DNA from: Planctomycetota bacterium
GTDB lineage: Bacteria; Planctomycetota; UBA1135; GCA-002686595
NCBI GenBank assembly: GCA_023150475.1
Contig: JAKLKU010000008.1
Coordinates: 186,001 to 250,000 of the forward strand
Reading direction: 5' to 3'
DNA: 64,000 nucleotides
The translations under genes and the position numbers were made by a program. Every line of letters starts with the position of its first letter. The first letter of the stretch is position 1. This document shows positions 43,203-51,927 of this stretch, one piece after another. Below the pieces are notes generated by a model. That model did not search any database, was not told the origin of the DNA, and saw only the letters and a program-made list of their open reading frames with translations.

Positions 43203-43556
43203 TCAGCTCGCCGGGCGCGGCGCGTTCGGGTTCGGCGCGTTCGGGTTCGGCGCCATGGCGACGAGCAGGACGAGCCTGGCGCTCGACGTGTTCTCGACGC
43301 CGTGGCTCTCGCCGGGCTCCGACCACGCGAGGCCGCCGGTCGCGAGTTCCCGCCGCTCGTCGCCGACCGTGAACGTGCCGCGGCCTTCGAGCACGAAGTA
43401 GAACTTGGTGGCGCCTGGATGCGCGTGGGGTTTCTGCGCTTGGCCGGGTTCGAGGCAGTACACGTCGCAGAACATCTGCGCGCTCTCGAAGAGGTTCAGC
43501 TTCGCGAGCTTGTCGGGTTGGAAGCCGCGCCGCGTCGTCGTGTCGAGGAATCCCAT
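43203..43556 (-). CDS. Small cupin-domain protein (117 aa)
   Basis: The single cupin barrel is shown by KPHAHPGATKFYFVLEGRGTF, with two His, and by SEPGESHGVEN, which carries a further metal-ligand His. Cupins of this length often bind Fe, Mn or Zn and act as sensors or small isomerases/dioxygenases; the exact function is unknown. The tail ends with NPNAP repeated twice, encoded by a 15-base duplication. ATG at 43556 was chosen because the sequence upstream in the same frame is Arg/Ser-rich. It is divergent from a JmjC-like gene with a shared palindrome in between. Confidence 0.8.
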   Translation of the reverse strand: MGFLDTTTRRGFQPDKLAKLNLFESAQMFCDVYCLEPGQAQKPHAHPGATKFYFVLEGRGTFTVGDERRELATGGLAWSEPGESHGVENTSSARLVLLVAMAPNPNAPNPNAPRPAS

Positions 43557-43563
43557 GCCGCGA

Positions 43564-43584
43564 GCGTAGCGTGGCGCGCTACGC
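43564..43584. promoter_or_regulatory. Palindrome in the divergent cupin/JmjC-like promoter region
   Basis: GCGTAGCG (43564-43571) and CGCTACGC (43577-43584) form a perfect inverted repeat with a five-base spacer. It contains TAGCGT on the plus strand and TAGCGC on the minus strand, which may be -10 elements. It could be an operator or overlapping divergent promoters. Confidence 0.4.
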
Positions 43585-43633
43585 ACTTCGACGGGGGCCG
43601 AGCGCCGGTCTCGTTGGCATCTTGCGCCGCTCG

Positions 43634-44791
43634 ATGTCACGCGTCGCCGCCGCTCGTTCCGTCTCGTTGTCGCAGGCCCGTTGGTTTCCGCCGACGAGCC
43701 AGCGCCCGGCTGCGCTCCGACTCGAACGCCGCGGCGCCAAGCTCGGCGCGGTCCAGGAGATCTGCGACGTCGCGTGCGGCGACGAGGAGCTCGAACGCCG
43801 CTGGTCGACCGATCGACCGATCATCTTGCGCGGTCTGCTCTCGCCGGGCCTCGGCAAGCAACGCGCCGCGCTCCGTCGGACGCTCGCTTTCTTCGAGCGC
43901 GTCCGCGGCGGCGAGACGTTCCAGGACGAAGTGTGGAAACGACTCGCGGGTTCGCGCGAGTTCGAGCCGGCGGGCGCGGTCGTCGACCTCGGCGACGAAC
44001 GTGAGATCGAGAAGGTCTTCGCGCATCGGCGCGCGAAGTCCCGTCGCATCGCCCGCGACCTCTACGGCAAGCTGTGCTGGATCTCGGTCGACGAACGCGA
44101 CGTCTCGTTGCGCGTGCGCTTCTCGTTCGGCGCCGAGTCGTTGATGGAGTGGTTCGACGACCCGACGCGCGCCGCACACGCCGACGCGTTCGCCAAGGCC
44201 GTGTTCCCGGAATGCGCGGTGCTCGACCAGAATCGCGAGCTCGGCGCACTCCTCGAACGGTTGATCGGCCACTCGGTGCGGCTCTCCGAGCGCATCGTCT
44301 ACAACAACGCACCCGGCGGTGGCGCGATCTTCCACCACGACGCGGAGCCGTGGCAGCTCGGCGTCGTGTTCGGCCAGCTCGTCGGCGAAACGGCATGGTT
44401 CGCGCTGCCGAAACGCGAGCTCGCCGAGCTCGTGCCGCCGTTCGCGAAGTCGCGCAAGGCGAAGCAGAGTTTCGGCACCGCGGCGAAGGCGCTGCGCGCG
44501 CTCGACTGCGAAGACGCGGACGAACTCGCGAGCGTGCTCAACACGAAGCCAGAGTTCGCGCGAACGCTCGTCGAACGTGGCCACTTCTTCCGGTTGCGCG
44601 CCGGCGACGCGCTCTTGATGCCGTCGCACGGCATCGACGACGTCTGTTGGCACTCGGTCTTCGCGCTCGGCGAAGAGGCGAGCCTCGCGCACAGCTACGG
44701 CATCTTCTCGGCGCGCCGCCGCGCGGACGACCCTCTCGCGCAACCGCCGCGCGCCTCGAGCCCCGGCGGCGAGACCCGGCTGTCGACGTGA
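43634..44791 (+). CDS. JmjC/cupin-like protein with HxD-type metal site (385 aa)
   Basis: The central segment AIFHHDAEPWQLGVVFGQL carries His234, His235 and Asp236, fitting the HxD iron-binding motif of cupin-like Fe(II)/2-oxoglutarate oxygenases. A later histidine in LMPSHGIDDVCWHSVF or in LAHSYG would complete the facial triad. The following GETAWFALPKRELAEL is a strand-rich core typical of JmjC-type barrels. If active, it would hydroxylate a protein or small molecule; the substrate is unknown. The N-terminal 100 residues include a helical region with no known match. A longer frame starts at 43571. ATG 43634 is chosen because it leaves room for the shared divergent promoter; no Shine-Dalgarno decides it. 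Confidence 0.65.
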   Translation: MSRVAAARSVSLSQARWFPPTSQRPAALRLERRGAKLGAVQEICDVACGDEELERRWSTDRPIILRGLLSPGLGKQRAALRRTLAFFERVRGGETFQDEVWKRLAGSREFEPAGAVVDLGDEREIEKVFAHRRAKSRRIARDLYGKLCWISVDERDVSLRVRFSFGAESLMEWFDDPTRAAHADAFAKAVFPECAVLDQNRELGALLERLIGHSVRLSERIVYNNAPGGGAIFHHDAEPWQLGVVFGQLVGETAWFALPKRELAELVPPFAKSRKAKQSFGTAAKALRALDCEDADELASVLNTKPEFARTLVERGHFFRLRAGDALLMPSHGIDDVCWHSVFALGEEASLAHSYGIFSARRRADDPLAQPPRASSPGGETRLST

Positions 44792-44794
44792 CGA

Positions 44795-46963
44795 CTAGTG
44801 CGCCGCGGCTTCGGTGCTCCTGCGCATGCGGAAGCTCAGTCCGACGAGCAGCGCGCCGCCGAGCACGATGGCGGTCGACCACGCCCACAGAGCGTCGACG
44901 TGGCGTTGCGACACGGTACCGACCGTGATCGGCAACGCGAGCGCGGCCGGCAACACCAGTGCGTTGCGGCGCAGCCCGAGTCCGAGCAGCAGGTAGGCGA
45001 GGCTCGTCGCGATCAGCGCGATTTCGACCACGAGTGAGCCGCCGACGCAGTACGCCGCCGCCGCGCCCAAGGTCAGCGCGAAGCCGAAGAGCAACGGCGG
45101 GCTCGCGAGCGCGCGCTGGAGCGCGCTGCCGCGGAAGTGCAGCCAGAGCCCCGCCGCCGTGGCGAGCAGCCCGTGCACGAGGGCGCTCGCGGTCTCGGCG
45201 CGCGACTCGGCACCGTCGAGCCACAGTCGGGCCGGCACGCCGAGACCGGTGTAGTTCAGCGCGGCGACGCAGAACGCGAGGAAGCCGAAGCCGTAGAAGG
45301 GGAAGGCGCGCTCGCGTTCGAGTCGGCGCTCGAACGAAACGCCGAGCGCCGCGGTGCCGAGAGCTCCCGCGAGCACGAGCGCCCAACGTCCACTGGCCGG
45401 GAGTTCGCCGAAGCCCGCGCGCAGCGCGCCGCACGCGACGGCGCCGATCCCGGCGAGGCAGGCGAGCCACAGGAACGCCGCGGCGCGCAGGCGCCGATGC
45501 AACGCCCAAGCGGCGGCGAGCGTCGCGACCGCGGTCACGCCGAGCTTCCACTCGAGCGGCGCCGAACCTGCGCGTTGCCACTCCGGCGCCGCGTCGCCCG
45601 CGAGCCACATCGGGCCCGGCACGACTGCGTGCGCCACGCCCTCGGCGTCGACGACGGCGCGCAGAGCCGGCACGAGATCGGCGAGGCAGAAGGTGACGGG
45701 CGCGACGAGCAATCCGACGCCGAGCCAGCACGCGAGGGCGCCGCGCGGATCGCGCGCGCGCCGGCGCGCGACACCGAACGCTGCGAGCGTGACGAGCGGC
45801 GCGAGCGGCAGACCGATGCGCAGGGCGTGGCTCTGTTGATCCCACGTCGCGGAGAGGAGCACGACCGGACCGAACACCGACAACAACACGCCGACCAGGA
45901 GCAGCACGTTGGTCAACGAACCGAAGACGTGCGCGAGCAGCGCACGCGGACGTTCCTCGGCGTGCTCGTACGCGCGCTCGAGTTCGGCGCACGACGCGTC
46001 GTCGAGCAGGCCGTCGCGTTGCCAGCGCGCGATCTCGTCGAGATGCTGCTCGACCTTGCGCCGCAAGAGTCGCTGCGCGCGCAGAGGCAGCGCGAGCACC
46101 GCTTCGCCGGCGAGGAAACGTTCGAGGTCGAGCGCGAAGTCCGCCGCCGAGGCGTAACGGTCCGCCGGCGCGCGCTCGATCGCCTTGAGACAGATCGCTT
46201 GCAGCTCGCGCGGGATCTCCGGCCGCTTTCGACGCAGCAGCGGCGGATCGTCCTCGCGGATCGCGCGCAGTTTCTCGGACAACGTGTCGGCGGGGAACGG
46301 CACTTGGCCCACGAGCACGCGGTAGAGCGTCGCGCCGAGCGCGTAGACGTCGCTCGCCGGCGCTGCGGGCTCGCCTTGGACGAGCTCCGGCGCAAGGTAG
46401 TCCGGCGTGCCGCACAACGCGCCGTCGCTCGCGCCCGCGGCGCCGAGGAACACGCTGCTCGCGAGTCCGAAATCGACCCAGACCGGCCGGCCGTCGCCGC
46501 CGACGAGCAGGTTCTCGGGCTTGACGTCGCGGTGCAACACGCCGCGGTCGTGCGCCGCGGCGAGCGCACGTGCGGCGGCCGCGAAGACGCGGGCGATCTC
46601 GAGCGGCGCGGCGTGGGCGAGCGCGCGCTCGACGCTCTCGCCCGCGACGAGACTCATCACGTAGTACGGGCCGCACTCGGCTTCGCCCGAGTAGTGCACG
46701 GCGACGATGCCCGGATGCTCCAACGTCGCGAGGATCCGCGCTTCGCGAGCGAAGCGCTCGGCGATCGCCGGATCCGCGCGCAACGTCCGGTGCAGCACCT
46801 TGACCGCGACGTCGCGGCCGAGTTCGACCTGTTTGGCGCGGAAGACCGTGCCCGTCGCGCCGGCGCCGAGCGGCGTCACGTCGGCGAGGCCCAGGAACGC
46901 CGGGGAGACGCGCGTGTCCGGAGCGCTCGGGCCAACACGGTCGCTCGAGAGCGGCGCGGCCAT
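44795..46963 (-). CDS. Serine/threonine kinase fused to a DUF2157-like multi-TM domain (722 aa)
   Basis: The kinase domain occupies about residues 27-290: glycine loop PLGAGATGTVF, Lys55 (VAVKVL), HRDVKPEN (144-151), DFG (164-166) and GTPDYLAPEL. After a short linker, residues 305-345 (HLDEIARWQRDGLLDDASCAEL) look like the soluble start of DUF2157. About ten to twelve transmembrane segments follow to the C-terminus. The membrane part may be a sensor or an effector controlled by the kinase; neither is shown. The start lies three bases after the stop of the upstream lipoprotein gene. No TPR or PASTA repeats are present, unlike the kinase at 33105-36386. Confidence 0.9.
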   Translation of the reverse strand: MAAPLSSDRVGPSAPDTRVSPAFLGLADVTPLGAGATGTVFRAKQVELGRDVAVKVLHRTLRADPAIAERFAREARILATLEHPGIVAVHYSGEAECGPYYVMSLVAGESVERALAHAAPLEIARVFAAAARALAAAHDRGVLHRDVKPENLLVGGDGRPVWVDFGLASSVFLGAAGASDGALCGTPDYLAPELVQGEPAAPASDVYALGATLYRVLVGQVPFPADTLSEKLRAIREDDPPLLRRKRPEIPRELQAICLKAIERAPADRYASAADFALDLERFLAGEAVLALPLRAQRLLRRKVEQHLDEIARWQRDGLLDDASCAELERAYEHAEERPRALLAHVFGSLTNVLLLVGVLLSVFGPVVLLSATWDQQSHALRIGLPLAPLVTLAAFGVARRRARDPRGALACWLGVGLLVAPVTFCLADLVPALRAVVDAEGVAHAVVPGPMWLAGDAAPEWQRAGSAPLEWKLGVTAVATLAAAWALHRRLRAAAFLWLACLAGIGAVACGALRAGFGELPASGRWALVLAGALGTAALGVSFERRLERERAFPFYGFGFLAFCVAALNYTGLGVPARLWLDGAESRAETASALVHGLLATAAGLWLHFRGSALQRALASPPLLFGFALTLGAAAAYCVGGSLVVEIALIATSLAYLLLGLGLRRNALVLPAALALPITVGTVSQRHVDALWAWSTAIVLGGALLVGLSFRMRRSTEAAAH

Positions 46964-46966
46964 GGT

Positions 46967-47539
46967 TCAGCGCTCCGGAGCAGCCGAGCCGGCGCGGGCC
47001 GGCCACTGGCGCGCGAGCCCGCGGAGCACGACTTCGGTGCAGCCGTCGACGTCCTTGGGCTGGACTTCCCGGAACGCGTCCCAGTGCGAGTTCCAGAGCG
47101 ACACGTCGACCACTCGACCTTCGCCGTCGACGACGACCACGTGGACGCCGCCGACGCCGTGCGTGCCGAGCAGGTAGTCGGCGATCAGCGCGTAGCGCGT
47201 CTCGACCGGGTGCTCGCGCACGAAGTCGGCGAACGCCGCGGCGCTGTCGCCGAGCATCTTGGCCTCGTTCATGTACCAGGCGGTCGGCAGCGAGACGTGG
47301 GAGCTGCTCGTGCGCGCGTCGAACCAACCGCGCTCGTTCGCGAGCGCCGCGATCCGTGCGGCGGCGCGTTCGTCGAACTCCTCGCCGCCGGCGCGGTTCA
47401 CGTGCGCCGGGAAGACGGTGACGGTGGTGCGACCGAGTTCAGCGAGGAAACGTTCCTGGGCGGCGCGGTCGACGTTCGGACCTGCACAGCTCGCCGTCGC
47501 GAGGACGACCAAGCCGGCGAGTTTCGAGAGAGAGTGCAT
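46967..47539 (-). CDS. Putative lipoprotein of unknown function, upstream of a kinase gene (190 aa)
   Basis: A signal sequence (MHSLSKLAGLVVLATASC) ends at Cys18, a plausible lipidation site although the lipobox T-A-S-C is weak. The mature part has VTVFPAHVNRAGGEEFDERAAARIAALANERGW and VHVVVVDGEGRVVDVSLWNSHWDAF. I do not recognise a family; it reads as a mixed alpha/beta domain. AGGAGGT six bases before the ATG is a strong Shine-Dalgarno and fixes the start within a longer frame. The stop lies three bases from the kinase start, so the two are co-expressed and this protein may work with the kinase. Confidence 0.72.
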   Translation of the reverse strand: MHSLSKLAGLVVLATASCAGPNVDRAAQERFLAELGRTTVTVFPAHVNRAGGEEFDERAAARIAALANERGWFDARTSSSHVSLPTAWYMNEAKMLGDSAAAFADFVREHPVETRYALIADYLLGTHGVGGVHVVVVDGEGRVVDVSLWNSHWDAFREVQPKDVDGCTEVVLRGLARQWPARAGSAAPER

Positions 47540-47738
47540 CGCGGACCTCCTGGGGTTGGGCGACCGCACGCATCATCGAGATCGAACCCACCGCGGTCGC
47601 CGAACTCCCTCCGAGCCCGGCGATTCGCGCGGCGAGTCGAACTCGGTCCATGGGACATCGGCCGGCGAGTGGCGACTACGTACAAGAACGGAGACGGCGA
47701 ACCCGCGCGAGGAACCGCGGCGGTGAGCCGGATTCCGT

Positions 47739-47744
47739 TATCCT
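47739..47744 (+). promoter_or_regulatory. Predicted -10 element of the oxygenase-reductase gene
   Basis: TATCCT ends nine bases before the ATG at 47754, giving a probable leaderless mRNA. No good -35 is seen. Confidence 0.4.
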
Positions 47745-47753
47745 CCCGCCGCC

Positions 47754-50012
47754 ATGAAGATCGTGTGCATCGGCGGCGGCCCGGCGGGACTGTACTTCTC
47801 GATCCTGATGAAGAAGGCGTACCCGCGAGCTCGCATCGCGGTGTACGAGCGCAACAAGCACGACGACACGTTCGGTTGGGGCGTCGTGTTCTCGGACGAG
47901 ACGCTCTCGAACTTCGAAGACGCGGATCCCGAGAGCTTCGACGAGATCAAGAAGTCGTTCGTCTCGTGGGGCGACATCGAAACGTGGTACGGCGGCCAAT
48001 GCGTGCGTTCGTCGGGCCACGGGTTCGTCGGCATCGCGCGCCGGCGCCTGCTCGCGATCCTGCACCACCGAGCGCACGAGCTCGGCGTCGACGTGTACTT
48101 CCAGAACGAAGTCGCGACGCTCGAGGAGCATCTCGGCGCCGACCTCGTCATCGCGTGCGACGGCGTCAACAGCTTCGTGCGCACCAAGTGGGCGGAGCAC
48201 TTCCAACCGAACATCCACTGGGGCAAGTGTCGCTTCGCGTGGCTCGGCACGACCAAGGAACTCTCGGCGTTCACGTTCCTCTTCCGCGAGAACGAGCACG
48301 GCCTCTTCCAAGTCCACGCGTATCCGTTCCAGGCCGGGTTCTCGACGTTCATCCTCGAGTGCCACGAAGAGACGTGGAAGAAGGCGGGCCTCGATCGCGC
48401 GAGCGAAGAAGAGACGTTGCGCTACGGCGAGCGCCTCTTCGCCGACCACCTCGACGGGCACCGGCTGCAGGCGAATCGTTCGGTGTGGCGGTCGTTCCCG
48501 ACGATCTCGTGCGCGAGCTGGAGCCACCGGAACGTCGTGTTGATGGGCGACGCGGTGCACACGGCGCACTTCTCGATCGGGTCGGGCACCAAGCTCGCGA
48601 TGGAGGACGCGATCGCGCTCGTCGACGTCTTCCGCGAGCGCGGCACCGCCGACGTGCCCGGCGTGCTCGCCGAATACCAACGACGCCGCGAGACCGAAGT
48701 CATCCGCATCCAGAAGGCCGCGCAGACGAGCCGCGAGTGGTTCGAGAACTCGCGCCGCTACCTCGGGCAGCACCCGGTGCAGTTCCAGTTCAACTTGATG
48801 ACGCGCTCGAAGCGCATCACGTGGGACAACCTGTCGAAGCGCGACCCGAAGCTCGTCGAGGACACGCGGCAGTGGTTCGCGCGTTCGATCGGCGCGAAGC
48901 CGGCGAGCGACGGTCGCATCCCGGTCCCGGCGTTCACCAAGCTCAAGCTCCGTTCGGTCGAGCTCGAGAATCGCATCGTCGTCTCGCCGATGTGCCAGTA
49001 CTCCGCGACCGACGGCGTGCCGAACGACTGGCACTTGGTGCACCTCGGCAGCCGCGCGGTCGGCGGCGCGGGTCTCGTCTTCGGCGAAGCGACCGCCGTC
49101 ACGCCCGAAGGTCGCATCACGCACGGCTGCACCGGCATCTGGAACGACGCGCAAGCTCGGGCGTGGAAGCGGATCGTCGACTTCGTGCACGCGCATTCGC
49201 GTTCGAAGATCGGTCTGCAGATCGGCCACGCCGGTCGCAAGGCGTCCGCGAGCCGGCCGTGGGAGGGCGACGCGCCGCTCGTCGGTTCGACTGCGTGGCA
49301 GACGCTCGGACCGTCGGCGACGCCCTACGCGGCGCACTGGCCGACGCCGAAGGCGCTCACGCGGGCGGACATGGACGCGCTGTGCGGTGCGTTCGTCGCG
49401 GCCGTCGGGCGCGTCGATGGCGCCGACTTCGACGTGCTCGAGCTGCACATGGCGCACGGTTACCTGCTCTCGAGTTTCCTTTCGCCGAAGTCGAACGAAC
49501 GCACCGACGAGTACGGCGGCAGCCTCGAGAACCGCATGCGTTTCCCGCTCGAAGTCTGCGCCGCCGCGCGCAAGGCCTGGCCGAGCTCGAAACCGCTCTT
49601 CGTGCGCATCAGCGCGAGCGACTGGCTCGACGATGCGGGCGGCTTCACCGTCGACGAAGCGGTGGTGTTCTCCCGCGAGCTCGGCGCGCGCGGCGCGGAC
49701 GTGATCGACGTGTCGTCGGCGGGCAACACGCCGCAATCGCGGCCCGAGTACGGCCGCATGTACCAACTGCCGTTCGCCGAGAAGATCCGCGCCGAGGCGC
49801 CGATCCAAGTGATGGCGGTCGGCGCCATCCAATCGATCGATCACGTCAACACGATCGTCGCCGCCGGCCGTGCGGACCTCTGCGCGATCGCGCGCGGACA
49901 CCTCTCGAATCCGTACATGACGCTCGCCGCGACGCGCGACTACGCGTTCGTCGACGGCCCGTGGCCGGACCCGTACGCCGCGGTCAAACCGCGCCCGGGC
50001 GTCGTGCTCTAG
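47754..50012 (+). CDS. Anthraniloyl-CoA/salicylyl-CoA monooxygenase-reductase (bifunctional)
   Basis: This 752-residue fusion has two parts. Residues 1 to about 380 are an FAD monooxygenase: GGGPAGLYFS (7-16), FADHLDGHRL and the second FAD motif VVLMGDAVHTAHFSIGSGTKLAMEDA. Residues from about 393 are an Old Yellow Enzyme barrel: RIVVSPMCQYSATDG, GLQIGHAGRKAS, HMAHGYLLSSFLSP and SNERTDEYGGSLENR. This is the architecture of 2-aminobenzoyl-CoA monooxygenase/reductase and of the salicylyl-CoA 5-hydroxylase group, which oxidise and reduce aromatic CoA thioesters. Here no CoA ligase, ring-opening or beta-oxidation gene flanks it, so the substrate is uncertain. Confidence 0.92.
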   Translation: MKIVCIGGGPAGLYFSILMKKAYPRARIAVYERNKHDDTFGWGVVFSDETLSNFEDADPESFDEIKKSFVSWGDIETWYGGQCVRSSGHGFVGIARRRLLAILHHRAHELGVDVYFQNEVATLEEHLGADLVIACDGVNSFVRTKWAEHFQPNIHWGKCRFAWLGTTKELSAFTFLFRENEHGLFQVHAYPFQAGFSTFILECHEETWKKAGLDRASEEETLRYGERLFADHLDGHRLQANRSVWRSFPTISCASWSHRNVVLMGDAVHTAHFSIGSGTKLAMEDAIALVDVFRERGTADVPGVLAEYQRRRETEVIRIQKAAQTSREWFENSRRYLGQHPVQFQFNLMTRSKRITWDNLSKRDPKLVEDTRQWFARSIGAKPASDGRIPVPAFTKLKLRSVELENRIVVSPMCQYSATDGVPNDWHLVHLGSRAVGGAGLVFGEATAVTPEGRITHGCTGIWNDAQARAWKRIVDFVHAHSRSKIGLQIGHAGRKASASRPWEGDAPLVGSTAWQTLGPSATPYAAHWPTPKALTRADMDALCGAFVAAVGRVDGADFDVLELHMAHGYLLSSFLSPKSNERTDEYGGSLENRMRFPLEVCAAARKAWPSSKPLFVRISASDWLDDAGGFTVDEAVVFSRELGARGADVIDVSSAGNTPQSRPEYGRMYQLPFAEKIRAEAPIQVMAVGAIQSIDHVNTIVAAGRADLCAIARGHLSNPYMTLAATRDYAFVDGPWPDPYAAVKPRPGVVL

Positions 50013-50111
50013 CAGCCGGTGGAGGGAGTCGCCCGCGCGGTGTCGTGCTGCGGCGAGTGCTTCGACGGACCGCCGGCGACGCGAGCGTTCCTGCGGCGCA
50101 TTTTCGGTCGC

Positions 50112-51032
50112 TCAGGGGCGCTCGTGGAGCTGCCAACGCGGCGAACCGACGAGCTCCAGCGCGTAGCGTCGCAGCGGATGGCCCGACGCGTCGCGCATGT
50201 ACGGCGCGACGAGGTCGTGCTCGCGCGCGACGTCCCACGCGTCCGCCGCGGTCTTCGGCGGCCGTTCGACGCGGGCGGAGAGCAACGTGCCGTAGTGCGC
50301 GACGAGTTCCGCGCCGAAACGTCGCTCCCAACTGCGTGCGAGCGCGATGTCGAGCTCCGCGGGCCGGGTCGCGCTGCCGTACCACGACAGGTACGCCAAC
50401 GCGTCGGCGCCGCGCACGACCGGCAGGAACAGCAACGTCGCGTGGTCCGGTCGGTGCCAATCGCAGAGCCCGGTCGCTTCCGCGCGTACCCCGTGCGACG
50501 TCTCCCAGTCGAGCAGGAACCGGTCCAAGTCGTGGGCGCAGCCGATTCTGCGGCCGAACACCTCTGCCGCATGACATTCCTCCCACGTCGGATGCGAGCC
50601 GACCGCACGCTCGGTTTCGGCGAGTTCGACGCCGGCGAGCTCGTCGAGGTCCTCGTCTTCCGCCCGTTCTCTCGCGAGCTGCTCGAGGAAGCGTTCCACG
50701 TCCACGCGGTCCGCTCGGGCGAGGATCGCACGCGGCGACACGTCCGCGCCGGGATCCGCTTGTTCGAAGTAGAAGCGCGAGAACGGATCGTCTTCGCGCA
50801 GGCGCTCGATCCAAGTCGTTCGATCGCTGAACGACGTCGTCACCACCGGCCAGCGGCCCGTGCGTTCGAGGAGCCCACGCGCTTCGCGCCACGCGTCCTC
50901 GAGTTCGTCGACTTGGACTTCGACGGCGAACGCGAGCTCGTCGCCGTCGAGCACCCGTAGCGCCTCGATCGGGCGTGTCGCGAAGCGACTCTCGCCCAGG
51001 GCGCGCTTCAATTCTGCGAGCGTTTGGAGCAT
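50112..51032 (-). CDS. DUF4253-domain protein (306 aa)
   Basis: The last 110 residues (LLFLPVVRGADALAYLSWYGS, then SWERRFGAELVAHYGTLL and VERPPKTAADAWDVAREHDLVAPY) match the pattern of DUF4253. The N-terminal part includes a motif around RWPVVTTSFSD. The family is found in many bacteria and its function is unknown; it may be a toxin-immunity-like or stress protein, but the sequence does not show this. It converges on the preceding oxygenase gene. The start ATG 51032 has TAGCGT six bases upstream and no Shine-Dalgarno. Confidence 0.8.
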   Translation of the reverse strand: MLQTLAELKRALGESRFATRPIEALRVLDGDELAFAVEVQVDELEDAWREARGLLERTGRWPVVTTSFSDRTTWIERLREDDPFSRFYFEQADPGADVSPRAILARADRVDVERFLEQLARERAEDEDLDELAGVELAETERAVGSHPTWEECHAAEVFGRRIGCAHDLDRFLLDWETSHGVRAEATGLCDWHRPDHATLLFLPVVRGADALAYLSWYGSATRPAELDIALARSWERRFGAELVAHYGTLLSARVERPPKTAADAWDVAREHDLVAPYMRDASGHPLRRYALELVGSPRWQLHERP

Positions 51033-51038
51033 GCCGAC

Positions 51039-51044
51039 ACGCTA
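51039..51044 (-). promoter_or_regulatory. Predicted -10 element of the DUF4253 gene
   Basis: TAGCGT on the minus strand ends six bases before the ATG at 51032, so the mRNA is probably leaderless. A TTCGCA lies 16 bases further upstream. Confidence 0.45.
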
Positions 51045-51168
51045 GCGCTCGCGACGCGCCTGCGAACCGTCCGAGCGCCGCGTTCGCGCGAGCGTCCCGA
51101 GGTCGGGGCGTTGCATCGACCCCGAGCCGGTCCGTTCGTAAGCTGCTCGGGCGCTACGCGCGCGTCGC

Positions 51169-51918
51169 ATGATCGGGCACAGCTTCGTCAAGCCGCTGAT
51201 CTCGCCGCCGGGCTGTCTGATGCTCGTCGGTTTCATCGGTTGGCTCGTCAAGCAGCGCCGGCCGCGGCTTGGACGGAGCCTGATGCTCGGCGCGGCGCTC
51301 GCGTTCTACGCGCTGACGACACCGCTCGTCTCGATCGGTTTGCTCGCGGCGCTGCAACGGCATCCGCCGCTCGACCCGGACGCCTTGCCGAAGGACGTCG
51401 GCGCGATCGTCGTGCTCGGCGGCGATCAACGCACCGCCGCGGACGAATTCGGCGTCAAGGAAACGCTGTCGATGCTCTCGCTGGAGCGCGTCCGCTACGC
51501 AGCGTTCCTCTCGAAACGCACCGGCGTGCCGATCCTGGCGACCGGGGGCACGCTGCGTCCGAGCCAGACGGCGCTCGCGAACCAGATGAAGCGCGTGCTC
51601 GAGAGCGAGTTCGGCGCGGACGCGCGTTGGGCCGAGGACGCTTCGCGCGACACTTGGGAGAACGCGGCCTTCTCGAAGGCGATCCTCGAACGCGACGGCG
51701 TCCGGAAGGTCGCGGTCGTGACGCACGCGTGGCACATGCCGCGCGCGGTCTACGCGTTCGAGCAGAACGGCTTCGAAGTCGTGCCTGCGCCGACCGCGTT
51801 CCGCACGCTCGACCAACTCGACCTCGTCGACTTCCTGCCGTCGTCGCGCGCGCTGCACGACTCGGCGCTCGCGCTGCACGAGTGGCTCGGCGGCGTGTGG
51901 TATCGCGTGCAGTACTAG
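51169..51918 (+). CDS. YdcF/ElyC-like DUF218 membrane-anchored protein (249 aa)
   Basis: Two N-terminal hydrophobic segments (about 9-27 and 36-60) precede a DUF218 domain. The domain starts with VGAIVVLGGDQRTAADEF and includes GVPILATGGTLRPSQTAL, EDASRDTWENAAFSKAIL and VVTHAWHMPRAVYAFEQNG, all close to the family pattern. DUF218 members (YdcF, SanA, ElyC) act in envelope-related processes; ElyC is linked to undecaprenyl-phosphate and peptidoglycan metabolism. The presence of many polyprenyl-linked glycosylation genes in this window fits such a role, by inference. The 3' end is nine bases from the next gene. Confidence 0.88.
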   Translation: MIGHSFVKPLISPPGCLMLVGFIGWLVKQRRPRLGRSLMLGAALAFYALTTPLVSIGLLAALQRHPPLDPDALPKDVGAIVVLGGDQRTAADEFGVKETLSMLSLERVRYAAFLSKRTGVPILATGGTLRPSQTALANQMKRVLESEFGADARWAEDASRDTWENAAFSKAILERDGVRKVAVVTHAWHMPRAVYAFEQNGFEVVPAPTAFRTLDQLDLVDFLPSSRALHDSALALHEWLGGVWYRVQY

Positions 51919-51927
51919 AGGAGCTCG

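Noticed and set aside
43054..43326. A 90-codon minus-strand frame ending GEIATKLVERNLGA
   Set aside because: The last segment looks protein-like, but the frame overlaps the cupin gene out of phase and contains the terminator-like hairpin at 43117-43152. It could be a gene remnant; evidence is too thin.
45137..50830. A 1897-codon plus-strand open frame across several real genes
   Set aside because: It runs opposite the kinase and lipoprotein genes and out of frame through the monooxygenase gene. It is Arg-rich without motifs.
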